Assembly: GCA_964247055.1 (NCBI GenBank)
Contig: OZ176056.1
Span: 7,626,001 to 7,690,000, forward strand
Direction: 5' to 3'
DNA length: 64,000 nt
Origin: Paragordius varius
Taxonomy: Eukaryota; Nematomorpha
Part shown: in pieces, positions 48,540 through 61,946 of the stretch
Layout: each line of letters begins with the position of its first letter
Numbering within the stretch: position 1 is the stretch's first letter
Translations under genes and position numbers: made by a program
Notes under the pieces: generated by a model
Seen by the model: the letters and a program-made list of their open reading frames with translations, nothing else
Told to the model about the DNA's origin: nothing
Databases searched by the model: none

Positions 48540-49830
48540 TATTTATAAACGTATAATAATTTATCTTTATGCATAACATTACACAGCACACCCACGGAAC
48601 TAAAGCGCCTGGCTTTAAAATCGTCGGTAGTACAATATCTTTATTCCAACAGCGGGAGAAACCAAATGTATTTTACATCGGGAACATTAAAGCGAGAAAT
48701 TGAGATACTAGCTCCTGACAAGTAAATATAGACCAGCAAAGACTGCCGTACTCGCGGAACAATTGATACCAAACTCTCCTAAATAGCTGACCTCTCATTC
48801 GAGGCGGAAAAACAATGAAACAGCTCAATATCAATCTATGATAACATAAAACATTAATATAAAATAATTCCCTTTTTTTGTTCTAATTGTCAAAACAGTT
48901 CAACATAACGAGCCCGACTTATGCATGGAACCGGAATACCAAAGTTCGGGAGCGATTGCATTTTAATAAAGCGGGAAAATACTCTACTATATTAATTAAT
49001 CCACCTGTTGGAAGGAATTAGCTAGATAACTCAACCAGTATCTTAAATGTTATATGGTTCGCTCGAAACGGGACCCTAAAGTTAATAATTATCTGCGCAT
49101 ATTTAAAGTATCGGGTATTTTAATGTTTAACTGACTCTAATAATAGCCATATATCGTCTGCGCCATAACACCCTCGGTCAGAGGCATGGTTCATTTTTGG
49201 TCCTCGGTGCATGAATCCGTTGTGTCCCCTTCCCCCTCTCTGCTACCCTGTTATATTTAATAACTTATTTGTTTTTGTAAACTAACTTAATTGTTTCTAT
49301 ATTAGTAAAAATTGACCTTATATATGATTTAGTTAATTGTGAATGCTTACACCTAAATATTTAATTTAACCTCACGCAATTTACAACCCTGTTCTAAAAC
49401 TATATATAGGGAAATATATTTATACAAATATATATTTTTTTATATTACAATAAATTCCTTTTACTATTACAACTGTAATATTGGCGCTGTCAAAAATTTT
49501 TAGAGAGGAAATTTATGAAGCTGGGAGGAAAATATTTCAACCAACCAAAATACTTTGCTACCCCGATTTGATTTCCTTTGATCGGAACGACTATCTGATG
49601 GTGGATTCTTAGAATTTTTGATAAGACACTAAAGTCTAACCGCATACTTGTTCAAAGGTAACATCGACGAGATAATGTAATGTGGTTTGAAGGAAAACAG
49701 CTATATACAAAATTACTTTGCAGGTACCCGAGGGCATTACACAATGATACACCAGTAAGGTTAAATAAAATTTTAAATTTGGCTTTAGCATAAGAAAATT
49801 CTCGCCTGGAATCGAACTCATTCAAAATGA
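48540..49830 (+). mobile_element. Ty3/Gypsy-like retroelement fossil
   Basis: An integrase-region stretch near 48900-48960 matches, in reverse, the fossil at 40480-43420 ('cgacttat.catggaacc...accaaagttcgggagcg' type). A possible LTR/leader-like stretch with 'ttggcgctgtca' follows near 49480. A gag-like part follows to about 49830. It is badly broken and old. LTR borders were not fixed. Confidence 0.6.
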
Positions 49831-50548
49831 TAAATAATAATGATTATATAATATTTTGTATTCATTTTTTTTATACCAACATTATCGATGTATCATCCTC
49901 ATTGCATTTTTTATTAATATATAGCTTCTAATATTATAATCGTAATTTGTGATTTTTCAGGAATGATCCAAACCGAATAGGTTGTTTATAATTGACAGAG
50001 ATGTTGAATAAATAAGTTAAAGTGTTCAATAGATAATTTGAACTTTCTATTTTATGGAAATAATAAATAATTCTTTTCAATTTCGGATATGTAAAGGGTT
50101 ACATAATACGGTTGTACCATAATGTTATAAATAAGTTGGGAAAAAATGCCGGGACTCGCAAAATTTAAAATACATTAATATATGGGAATTTAAAAGTAAC
50201 AAAATAATTTAAAATAACCGAATAAAACTAAATGATAAATATAATAAAATAAAAATATCGGTTACAAAAATACTGCCGCACAAGTGTTATGCTAAATACA
50301 GAGGCTGGTTGTCTCCATGATCGGAGCTAATGAACAAAAAAACATCCATTATTTGGGTTAACGTTTTCCGGATTGTCGCTTACTTTTATTTATATGCCTC
50401 TAATTCCGCTAAAACAAAAGGCTTAAAAGGAGTTACTACCATGATTGACCCATTTATTAATGGCAAATATCCATTATCAAGACTTTATACTTGTTTCTTA
50501 AAATATTGCTTCAAAACAAACACTAAAATTTTGTATCATATGAATTTG
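49831..50548. other. Intergenic, AT-rich
   Basis: Nothing recognised. An 80-codon plus-strand frame at 50330-50572 has no family match and runs into a transposon end, so it is not called as a gene. Confidence 0.45.
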
Positions 50549-50556
50549 GTGTATAC

Positions 50557-51950
50557 TAATGTGACCAGATAGGCTGTTTTTCGCAGTACAGTACTGGGTT
50601 TTCAGAAAAAAATTGCGCCTGTACTGCGCCCACTTTTGTACTGCTTTTTGAAATTAAAAAAATTTAATTTTTTATAATTAAATATTAATTACCTTTTATT
50701 TATTCAAAAAAATTATTGAATTTAATATAGTACCTCTGCAAAATAACCCCATAATTTGTAAAGAAATCGTTCATTTTTAGGTAAAAAAACTAAGATTGGC
50801 CTGTTTTTAATTGGTTAATATTTTACTCGGCAAGAAATATACATATAATTGGGATTTAAATCGGTAAAACCGCTTATGATTGCAGCCTTTCGCGCTAGGC
50901 GAAACTTTATCACAAAGATTCAAACTAATGGCTCTTTTACTCAGGGCTTCCGCAAAAAGAGGTGCCTCAAAATTTAATACCAACATTAATTTATGATATT
51001 TTCATAAATGTTTGATCTTTAAAGTTCATTTTTTGATATAATTATCAAACGGAAAATTATATAGAAAATTGTATTCCCTTATATTATTTAAAATTTATTA
51101 TATATGGCACATGATTGCTAAATAATCTGTTTTCATATTAAAAATTAAAGTTTTTTAAGCTTTCTATACTCATTAGGTGGAAGTATGATATTTCTTAATT
51201 TTTTCCCTAAAATTTAATTTTTTTAGTTTTATTATTTTTTTGCATAACAAATTTGAGATATTTTGTTGAGCGTACTTCAAATATTTTGAAGTAGATGGAA
51301 ACGATATAACGCTTTGAGATATAATAAAACCCTTTTTAAACGATGTTGTACCATTGGAGAATTTTAATTTAAAGGTTTGTTTGCTTGCAAATTTTGGTGA
51401 ATTTATGTAAAAAACATTAATGCTGAGTGAGAAAAACGTATAGCATTATCGAATTATATATGTGTTAAACGGCAAAATTTCGATAAAAATTAAATTTTTG
51501 AAAGTATGCACTTATTTAGAATATTTAGTTGATATCATTTAGCATATATTAAGAATTATTGCACAATGTCGGAGTTTTTGTGTTTTCTTTAAGAGAACAA
51601 TCCATTAAGGCCAAAAAATTTATCTAACAATTTAAAATTTTTACAATTATTATTTTTATATGCTGTTTATAGTATATTTAGTGATATGCATTTAGTAGAA
51701 ACAATTGCGCACCTTTTGCAATTTTATACGGAGCACCTACCACAAAAGTGTAAATAATTTACTTTAATAACTCGTAAAGGTTAAACAAAAACACCATGAT
51801 AATCCTGATATTTTCCTATCAGAATATAAATTTTTTATCAGTATATTTTTTTGTGAAAACTGTGTAATATTTCACACCGATGGTGTAAAAACAGGAAATC
51901 GATGTTTTAATTTTGTACTGCGTCAGAGTTTAAAATATCTGGTCACATTA
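50557..51950. mobile_element. Non-autonomous hAT, exact 8-bp TSD, copy 1
   Basis: 1,394 bp. The ends are 'taatgtgaccagata' and its complement. An exact duplication, gtgtatac, lies at 50549-50556 and 51951-51958. Both ends carry 'cagtac'/'gtactgc' words. No transposase is present. Its terminus differs at one base from that of the hAT at 6658-10751 (taaggtgaccaga), so a transposase of that type may have moved it. The interior has a foldback around 'gttgagcgtacttc'. Confidence 0.92.
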
Positions 51951-52425
51951 GTGTATACTTATATACCAAAAACCACTATCATAAGCCTGTAGGATATTAA
52001 ATACTAAAATTGTTGAAGTTACCGTTAATAATCAGACCTATAACGATAAAAGAAAACCTTTTCTCCAACTTTTCAAAGGATACGTTTTTTAAGAATAATA
52101 ATGTGTGTACCTATATCTTTATTCTGGTACTATCCACAAAAAATATTAATTTTTACATAGTTTAACATTCTAGATACATTCGCTAACAAAGGAAGAAACG
52201 AAAATTCATTAAAATAAATTAATAGGGATTGCCAATAATTGTGTATAAACCATTGTCACTAGATAAATTCCTTCTTGCATTATTATAATTTGGAATCCCT
52301 TGATATATGGAGACCAATTAAAAAACTAAAGTGTATAGTTTTATGAAAAATGATATAATTTAATTTGTTAAGTTTTCTTCAAATTTAAATGTTGATTATG
52401 AATTATTGCCACTTATAAAAGGATA

Positions 52426-54989
52426 ATGGAGTATTTGGCTGGGATTTTCATAATTCAAATCGAGGATATTTTATATTGCGATGTAATGATTGCGGTTATT
52501 ATTGTTGGAATTATTGGTATGTTTTTTTGTGCCATATTATAGACCGTTGGTTTGCGTATGGATTTTGAAAATCATAAGAGATAAAGCATTTTGTTTTATT
52601 TTAAAGTAAATTTAGTATCTGATCTGCTTTTTATATTTAAATTCTATGGGAATTTCTAGGTTCACATCTAAAGTAATAGCTAAGCTTTTGACATTTTTCA
52701 TTAATGTCCATTTTTTATATTTTATTAATTATCAGAGTAAGGAATAATTGAAAGGGAAGTGACATTAATTAATGGTCCTAAGTAGTAGCATACCATACAA
52801 TCTATTCTATCATGCTACACTTCCCTTTTTAACACATCTAAATAAGCTAATAATATACTTATCATATATCCGTGATTTATAGGGAATTTGTTAATGTTGC
52901 TTACAGTTTGGGTCAGTGGCTCCCTTAAATGTGGTCGAATGAAAAAATTAAAGCAAATCAATCGAAAATGGAATCAGCGTAATAAGGTTGAAACTATCGT
53001 TTCTATTACTGAAGGGACGACAGTCGCAGCTCCTGTTCGTCAAGCAAAACACAGTCTTATACAACGAATTATTTGGCTTAAACCTGGGTCATCTAAATCA
53101 ATTTCTACCATGTATATTTTAGTAATAACGTTAGCCTTGGTTAACTTATTATTCTGTATCAGCTTAATAGCATGGCCACTATTGAACTTCAGCGCAGCAA
53201 AGCGAGAAAGCACATATTGGTCAACCCGTGCTTTTGCTAATCTAATGTCTCATTGGATATTCCCGATTCATTACATTTTTTCACGAATAGCTATAAACAT
53301 ACTTCTCCTTATCACACTGAATCGATTTGTGGCACTTATATTCCCATTTCATTATGCAAGTTTCTCGTCGCACACCAAATTAGCCATTGCAATAATTATT
53401 GTATTTGTGACAATCATGATCATACCCATCTATCTTTGGAAACAAACAGTGTTTGTTAACAATTTGATAGCCGTAGATCAAGGTGAAACACTCGGGAAAT
53501 CAACCAACATAACAAATTATGATTGGGGAACCCGTTTAATGGATGAATATAAGGCGAGACGTATTTTGGCGGTAGAATGCATTTCAAATGCTTCCAGATC
53601 ATCAATGCGAGATACAGAAAATGAAAGAAACATCAATAATACTTTATCTATTCAACAATGTTTGAATCTACATATCCAGAGGAAAAAATCAGAATTTTCT
53701 TTCGTAGACTATGATAATGCCACAATCAATGCCATTGTAATCCGTGATGCATATTACAGTCTTTCCAACATTAAAGTTACGTCCAGCTATCGCTTTATAA
53801 TATACACGAAAGTTCGTGAATCAGTGATAGTTTTCGTGCCTTTCATTGCAACTATGATACTTAATCTTTTTATCCTCCATGCATATCGCAAACGAAAGTT
53901 AGGTTTCGATAAAAAGTTCGTTACAAGGTAACTTTTCCCCTTAGCATGTAATCATAAGTTAAATAAAATATTTTATTGTAATTACATCATTTCTATAATA
54001 TGCCATTTTTAAGAATTTTGTTAATATTTATTGCTAATATTAGTCATATTGATCTTTTATGTGGTTAAAAAATAATAGAATTTACGCCATTAACAAAGAG
54101 GTATATTTTTATTAGTCGCATAATATATTGTTTAATGAAAATATAACACTAGGGCCTGGAAATGTTTGCAACGAAATATATTAATTTAATATTATTGAAT
54201 AATAATAAAAACTATAAATATTATATGATTATTTATTTAAAAATATTTCTACAACTCATTCATATTAAATATATTTAATATGCCCCATTGTTTATTATTA
54301 AACAACTGCTGCCAAATGAAGAATACATATTACCGAAAGCACCATGAAAATATTGAAATACATTTAATATCATTCCACTTTTTTATCAGCGTGTCCCGAT
54401 TTAAAGCCTTTGAAAATACATCGCGTGCCAAATTATATAATTAGAGGAAAACTGAGAAAATCAAATTTGTGTAGTTTTATCGTCTAAAAAAGAAAATAAT
54501 ATATAATAGATAGGGATTATTGGTGTATTGCATGTTACAATATCTAACGAAAGTTAAATAAAGTTAAATATCATAAATTTATTTTATATATTAAATTTTA
54601 GCGATATGTCAAACATGGGCAAACCCAACAATAAAAACGTATCAGTATCACCCACGGCATCCCGCAAAAAACGACAGATAGAAGAAGATAGTTTTACCAG
54701 GGGATGTATTATATTAGTTTTTTATCAATTTATTATGGCGACGCCCCATGCAGTTGCATCTATGCTCTTTAGTAAATTTCCTTGCAAAGTTGAAACAGAA
54801 AACTGTAAATTTCGTAGGGCACTCGCTGTCACTGGGTTTATGGATATTTGTACGCATGCTTTTATGTTTTACATTTTGCTTATTTTTAACCCAAATTACC
54901 GAACTAACACATGCAAAACTATCGGGCTTATCTTAGTGTTCGTAAAGTACAAAATTTTACAATCTATCACGTGCGGAAAATTAAATTAA
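52426..54989 (+). CDS. Receptor B: class A-like 7TM GPCR, complete
   Basis: Three exons: 52426-52516, 52883-53927 and 54602-54989 (stop TAA), 507 residues. Donors are TTG|GTATGT and AAG|GTAACT. TM1 is about 19-41, with GN across the first splice. ICL1 is about 42-103, very long and basic. TM2 is 107-131 (Asn at the usual Asp). TM3 is 155-182, with NRF at 177-179 instead of DRY and no Cys at its start. TM4 is 196-218. ECL2 is about 219-338, with several N-glycosylation sites (e.g. NIT, NAS) and two Cys. TM5 is 344-365. TM6 is 413-435 (ATPHA) and TM7 451-473, with the NPxxY place degenerate (MFYIL), then FNPNYR. Predicted plasma-membrane receptor; ligand unknown, with a peptide only a guess from the long ECL2. 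The first ATG lies only ~18 residues before TM1, so there is no signal peptide. Confidence 0.88.
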
Positions 54990-55133
54990 ACAGAATTATA
55001 GAGTTTTTAGCCTAAATGAGGACACATCGATATAATCCGGTAGAGTAACCGGTAATAAATGTAGACATAGTACATTCACAATTTTGTTAACTTTCCAAAA
55101 TAAAATCTAATAAATATTCATTGATTGTTTTTA

Positions 55134-55169
<36 letters not shown>

Positions 55170-55448
55170 GCCGAATCTAGAAATGTAAATTTTTAGCTAT
55201 TTTGGATGACCAGATCTTGCACGGCAAATTAAAAACAGTTAACTTTTTTAACGAATTTACGTAAAGGTTTTTGATTATTTATCAAATGTGGCTTAATATG
55301 GTAAAATCATAAAAAGTTAAAAATTTGCAATAAGCTTAGGCAATGTAGAGAAACTCCCAGGACCAAGCATGTGGTGAACGCGTTAGGATATATTAAATTA
55401 TGTTATTATAATATATTACTAATATATAGTTTTTATAAATTATATAAC
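54990..55448. other. 3' flank of receptor B with (TA)n
   Basis: It holds a (TA)n run of about 16 units at 55137-55168. AATAAA-like words near 55102 could end the receptor B transcript. No gene. Confidence 0.5.
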
Positions 55449-55456
55449 ATTTAAAG

Positions 55457-57932
55457 CAGTGGTACTTACCAAAAGAATTTGACGGGCCAAATATAATAAA
55501 TTTTTTCTCGAGGGCCATGAACCTTATATTGGCATATTCCATAGCTATTTGACACATTAGAACATATTTATAATCTAAATCAGCACAATGAATTTTTTGT
55601 GGATCGCATGTAAATCCAGCTAAAAACTCGTTTTTACCATTTAGTTTTAAAAATTAAAATATTTTGATAACAACATTTATTTTGATATTAACCAATAATT
55701 TTTGGCAATATTGGTTTCGTCTCATGACAGGCCAATCTAAATACGTCATCCATATGATCATCGGTTGAGCGATTTCTATATGTATTCTTGACATACTTCA
55801 TTTTTGAATATGCCGTTTCACACGTGTAAGTTGAGGGAAAAACAGTTAGGATAACTTGAGCACATTTTTTATATTTTCATATTTATTTGGCACATATCTC
55901 TACATATCTTTCTTTTCTACGATTCTCCTTGAATATAGCCTTTAAATTGGAATCAATTTTAAAATCTATAAATTGTTCAATGATATGCGCCTGATAAAAT
56001 CCGAAATGCTCAAATTGCTTAATATTGGATATATCCATATGCCATGGATTTTCAACGAGTTCTTAGCAATTTTTAATATTTCTTAATTATTGAAATCTGA
56101 ATTTTATCTCATTAGATTAAAATGTTAATTGATTGTCTATTATTAAATTAATCTCCGCCGGAAATTTCTTATTCTCATCATGAATCGTTTTGAGTGTCGG
56201 AAAATATAGGAGAGTTTTAGTCATAAAATCTTGTTTATATATTATTAATTTTTCTTCAGCAAATATTTGATTAGCAAATCGGGTTATTATTTTGCTCCCT
56301 TAAAGAAAATACTAAGTTTATAAGTAATGTCGTCGAGGTAGGCTAATAAAACCCACAATTTGTCACTATTAATTTTCTCTTCAAATTCTGTTATCTTTTA
56401 TAAATAATAGAATTTCATATCATAAAACAAAAAATATATTTAATTTGCTAAGGCTTAGCCATCTCTTAACGGTGTGCAAAATCATCGAACTCACTGTGGA
56501 AATCTTTAAAAGGTTTTTAAATTTACGGCGGTTAAATTCTCTGACTCGGATGTGGTCTACATCCGAAATCGAATTCATACTGAATTGAGTCATTCATCTT
56601 TTACACGCGAAATCAAGTTTTGCTGATGAATAAAGCAGTGAAAGGTTATATTTTGTAAATTATATTTGTCCAAAAGAGTAATTAATCCTTTGTTTATTCC
56701 AATCATAGAGGGCAGCCATCGTGCAGATCGAAACCAATTTTTTCATAGATATACCATTATTATCGAAAAAAAGTGCTAATTATTTCGAGGAAAATCACTT
56801 TTCTTTGTAGTATTATTTATTGGAAATTTTTTTAAATATTCCTCGTTGATTAGTTTGTTGTTTTAAAATCTCACGAAGAGCGCACACATAGGTGTTGAAC
56901 TATTATCAGTGCTAGAATCAAGAGCAATACTAAAATATTTGCAGTTTTTCAGAGCCAATAATGTATTGTTATAATATATTTTGAAATATCTTCAATGCGT
57001 CGAGCACATGTTGAATCAGAGAGTTGAAGTTTTTTAATTATCCTCATTTGATCTTTATTATGGAATTTATCAAATAAAAATGTGCAACCTTATTAGACAT
57101 TCTTATATTAGTTGAAAATCTAAACGGTTTCATATTTTTTCCATAGCTAATGTTACAGCTTTTTCCTGGGAAAGCTATGTACATAATAGATTTTTCTTTC
57201 TGGTATAATTCCTTAATCTTTTTATATTTTTCGTTTCTTTCCTCATGATTTTGTGGTAATTTATGAGAGTGATGGATTGTAAAATGTCTTTCAATATTGT
57301 ATTTTTTGATAAATGTTGTCCTTAGCAGGTAACAATATTTTTATATAAAACTACAAGGGAATTTTTCTTTCCATTCTTTTTTAAAGGATTAATTTTCATC
57401 GGATAATTTATGTTTTATAGCATTAGATGTCATTTGAATTTATGGTTAAGTATTATGTAAATTTTTTCAAAAAAATAGGAATATATTTAATTTATGCTAT
57501 AAAAAAACAGGTCGAAATTTATTGATGTTGATTTGAAAAAATATTTATGGGAATGATTTATATATAATGATGCAGGATAGCAATGAAAAGAATATGTTTA
57601 TGCATTGGGTGAAAGGTTTGAAACACAGAAAAGAATGCAATATAAAATTTCAAAATAGAAAAATACAATACAGAAACAGAAACAACGTGTGTCAAAATTT
57701 TGAAATCATTTTAATGTAGAGAATTTTTTTCTCATTTAAAATTAGGTAAAAAATAAAAAGTACCAAAATAAAATCTAAACAAAATAAATTAATATTAAAA
57801 TAAGTGAAAATTCGTTTATGTGTAAAATTCATCAATAAAAAAAATAATTTATATATCAATATGGTCATAGGGAAATTTTAAAACACTGTTAGGGCCGCAT
57901 ACGGCCCGCGGGCCGCGGTTTGAGTACCATTG
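55457..57932 (-). mobile_element. hAT transposon with ends and 8-bp TSD, dead transposase
   Basis: 2,476 bp. The ends are 'cagtggtacttacc' and the complement of 'caatggtactcaaacc'. An exact duplication, atttaaag, lies at 55449-55456 and 57933-57940. The minus strand keeps traces of a ZBED-like hAT transposase: NIERHF..HHSHK near 57300-57260, SMYIAFP...SC near 57180, and LDSSTDNSS near 56920-56900. Stops and frame changes are numerous, so it is clearly older than the hAT at 44386-47111. G+C-rich 'ggcccgcgggcc' words mark the right end. Confidence 0.9.
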
Positions 57933-58347
57933 ATTTAAAGCAATTAGAGGTTTGCTAATTTTCGAAACCTCTTTATTCTCTATTTTATTATTCTAAAAAA
58001 TTAAGAAAGCGGGGTCAAAGCGTTTTTAGACAAATTCAATTGCTTTTTTAATAAAAAAAATTTCATTAAAGAATGAAACGTATTAAGAAGCTTATAGAAT
58101 ATATAAATAATAATGTGCAGCAAAGATTTGCCCAACTTATTGTTATATATAAAAATGTCTAAGTTTCGGTTCAGATTTCATCTCAAACTAAAATTTTCGC
58201 CGATTACATTTATAGCAATTATGCCATATTTCATTACATTTTAAATTTCTTATTATGCTAAGTAATACTCTGTCTCATATTATAAGTTCATGGTGAATTG
58301 TTTATGACGAACAATGGTAAGATACCAACGAAAAATGTATAATAGTG

Positions 58348-59630
58348 TAATGTGACCAGATATTTTAAACTTTGACGCAGTACAAAATTAAAATATACTT
58401 TACCTGTTTTTACACCATCAATGTGGTATTTTACACAATTTCCACAAAAAAATATCAGGATTATCATGGTGCTTTTGCTTAAATTTTAAGATGTGGGCTT
58501 TGAAAGTTGCAAATTTTTTGGCTCTTTTAAAATGAACCGTTCTCTTAAAATCAACGCAAAAATTCCGACATTGTGCAAAAATTTTAAATATATGATAAAT
58601 TTGATATCGACTATTTAAAGAAAGGCAAACTTTCAAATAATTTTTGGCAAATTTTGTTGAAGCGTACTTCATACTGTTGGACATGATGGACACGATATAA
58701 ACAGTTGAGATGTTATACCTGTATATATATAATTCAAACTCTGAATTTTGATTAAAATATTCGTTCATCAAATTTATGTTAAACAAAAATTGTGTTTTTT
58801 TTTATAAAAATTCACCAAAAATTGAAAGCAAACAAACCTTTAAATTAAAATTCTGAATGTTTAACATCATAATATAGAAAAAGAGTTTTATTATATCTTA
58901 AAGCATTATACCCTTTCCATCATGCTTCAAAATCGTTAGTAGTACGCTTCAACAAAATATCTCAAATTTGTTTATGCAAAAAAATGAAAAATTTAAAAAT
59001 ATAAGTTTAGAAAAAAAATTAAGTTATAACATACCTCCCACCTAATGAGTATAGAAAAAAAAACTCTTAATTTTGTAATGCGAATAAAAAAGGTTATTTC
59101 GAAATCATATGCCATTTATAATAAATTTAAAATCCGTTTGATAATTATAACAAAAATGAGCTTTTTAAACTTGATCAAACATTTATTATTATTATAAATT
59201 AATTTTGTTAATTTTAAATTTTAAGGCACCTCTTTCTGTGGAAGCCCTGAGTGAAAAAGCCATTAGTTTGAATCTTACGGTGGAGTCCGAGATTTATTTT
59301 CGCCACTGCGAGGGCTAAATAAGCGGTGTGACCGATCCAAAATCCAATTTTATTTATAATTCAAGCAGATATTAACCAATTAAAAATAGGCCAATCTTAG
59401 TTTTTTTACCCTAAAATGAACCATTTCTTTATATATGAGGTTATTTTTACGTACTATATCGAATTCTAAAATAATTTTTTTAAATAAATTAAAGGTAATT
59501 AATATATATTTATAAAAATTAATTTTTTATAAATTCATAAAGCAGTACAAAAGTCGGCGCAGTACAGTCGCAGTTTTTTTTGTAAAAATTCATTACTGTA
59601 CTGAGAAAAACGGCTTATTTGGTCACATTA
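58348..59630. mobile_element. Non-autonomous hAT, exact 8-bp TSD, copy 2 (inverted)
   Basis: 1,283 bp, same family as 50557-51950 but in opposite orientation. The ends are 'taatgtgaccagata' and the complement of 'taatgtgaccaaata'. An exact duplication, taatagtg, lies at 58340-58347 and 59631-59638. Shared interior: 'gacgcagtacaaaat', 'tatcatggtgcttttg', and an inner foldback pairing 'gttgaagcgtacttc' (58640) with 'agtacgcttcaac' (58942). Confidence 0.92.
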
Positions 59631-59639
59631 TAATAGTGT

Positions 59640-61946
59640 GCCAAATTTTTGATTAAAATTTTCCATTTCATCCTATTAAACGAGTAATCAGCTCTTAGCG
59701 GGTTGTATAATTAAGCGATTTCAATTTTATGAAATTTACATTTATATTCACAGGTTAATCTCAATAGAGATGTTTATCTCGAATGTTACAAAATTAAAAG
59801 TTTAACTACAAAAAAAGTGTAAAATGCTGTTTTTTTTAAGGGGGTAAACCAAAAATTTCAGGCTGCTTTAGATCAAGGTAAAGGCCTAATTTTAAGTTGA
59901 TTACGCTACCATTAGATACATTTACAGCAAAGTTTATGTATGGATTAAATAAAAATTTTAAACGTAAATTTATTTAACACCATTTTTAAATTGGCACATG
60001 GTTCGGGAAGCAGTCTATAAAAAATTTGTGCCGAAAAAATGGCAATAATATTCTTTATTAAAAAATTATCTATCATTTATATAAGTTGATTAGGTCAGAA
60101 CGAAGAGTGACAAAAGTATAATTGAAATAGTCTAATCAAATGCTCAAGATGAGGAGCCACTTGCTTTTTCCATCTGTACAAAAGTGATTTCTCCACACAT
60201 GATTGATATTGTTTAAATTTCTTAAAAACTCTTATTAATTATATTAGTAAGACTTAAATTCAAATCTTTAATCAAATATCGTGCATGGCAATCAATCTAA
60301 AATACATTTATTATGAACTTTTTTACATTAAATAAAATTTAACACATAATTTACCATTTAAAATATTATCCGAGTACGTGTTATGGAAGCTATTCCAAAG
60401 AATTTAGCATCATCAAAGCTAACACCCAGATAAAAATACCCGGCAATTCCCAAATTTAATTAGGAAATCAAATGCATATGCTTAGAATTCCAAGTTAACA
60501 AATATTAGACAACTAATAATTTATATAATTGATTTTAAATCAAAAAAATTTCACATATTGTAATAAATCAAATAATAATATTGTTGAATATATCGCTACA
60601 TTAATTATTTATTTTCTGTACTTAAAAATTGGTAGATATTAGTATTATATATTTACACTTCGAATTCACGCTCACACAATTTAAACCTTGATCAATGTTC
60701 ACACTAAAATAAACTATGTATTTTTTAGAATTAGATATTAACTATATATTTTATATCTTAAAAATTTCGTTTAAATGTAAAATAACACTGAAAAAGTTAT
60801 AAACTGAGCTAAAATATTTTTCATAATAATAATAGGTTAACTCAATAACACAAAATATTTTAGAGTGAAGTTAAATGGTGGGGTGAATTGGAATTGTTGA
60901 GGGTTATTTTGTATAGGATGTAATATTTTTATATTTTAAATTAAGGGTTAAACAAGTAACTTTCAAATTTTCGTACATTGGATAAAACATCAATGAAAAA
61001 GTGGGAGCACGCCGCACATAAGGAAAAATTAATAAAATATTTCCAGCTGTTTTAAAAAATTTACCTTATAAAATATTATGTTATAAACCAAATTGGCAAA
61101 AACTTTGCTAATTAATAAAAATATTATAATTTAAAGACATTCCACAATTAAGTAATATATTTAAAATTGGATATGTATATGGGGGTTTTTAAATTTTAAA
61201 TCATCAGAATGTACATTAACGGTTGGGTTAAATAACAAGCATATAAATTATTTATACATCTTGTCAGTACCAGAAATTAAATAGAATATAAGCGTTTTTA
61301 TTACCATTATTTAAAAATATTCGACTTAAATGATGTTTCTGATTTTTCTCGCTATTAAAAACGACGGACAGAGGTGTAAATTTATTAAATTTGATTGACA
61401 ATAATGGTTGTTAATTAAAATATCCATTATTGACTCATTTCCCAATTCAAAAAAATGATTCAAAGTCAACTCATTCTATTGCTCGATAAAAATTCGTATC
61501 TACACATGCTAAACCGGTTTTTATGGTCTCAAAACTTTTGGTTTTGTGACAAAATTTCTAAGTTTCCCTTTTAAAGGTTTTGGAAGGAATCAATAGCGTT
61601 GCTGCTGTTTTTGTTATACTTTTCATAGCAATTTATCTATATTCTATAGGTAATGTATGAGCTAATAACTATAAAAAAATTTTAATTAAGTTTGCAGAGT
61701 CATATATTGTCTATGTGCACCCATTCACTCGTTATCATCAACATACAAAGGGAAACAAAAATTCATTAAAAATTGAAGGAGTTTGCCAATAACTTCTATT
61801 ATATATAATATTCATTTTATATCAACCATGGCGCCTAATTACCTACCTCCTAAATCCGGGATAATTTTATGCATGTAATGTATTGAATTTTTTTTACAAT
61901 TTGTATTTAATAATTTTAGACTTATTCTTATGGATTATATTCAAAA
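59640..61946. other. Upstream region of receptor C
   Basis: Apart from the MITE at 60645-60925, no feature was recognised. The last part should contain the receptor C promoter, but no element stands out. Confidence 0.45.
60645..60925. mobile_element. MITE of the 'TTCAAATTCACC' family, copy e (worn)
   Basis: The left flank has 'atttacacttcgaattcacg' and the right flank has 'ggtgaattggaattgttgag' and 'taggatgtaat'. Divergence is greater than in copies a and d. Confidence 0.55.

Noticed and set aside
50330-50572. 80-codon plus-strand frame
   Set aside because: It runs into the terminal repeat of a hAT element and has no recognised similarity.
52755-52830. Inverted pair 'aaagggaagtg' and 'cacttcccttt' as a MITE or hairpin RNA
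   Set aside because: Only about 11 bp match, with no target duplication or further copies; it lies in receptor B intron 1.
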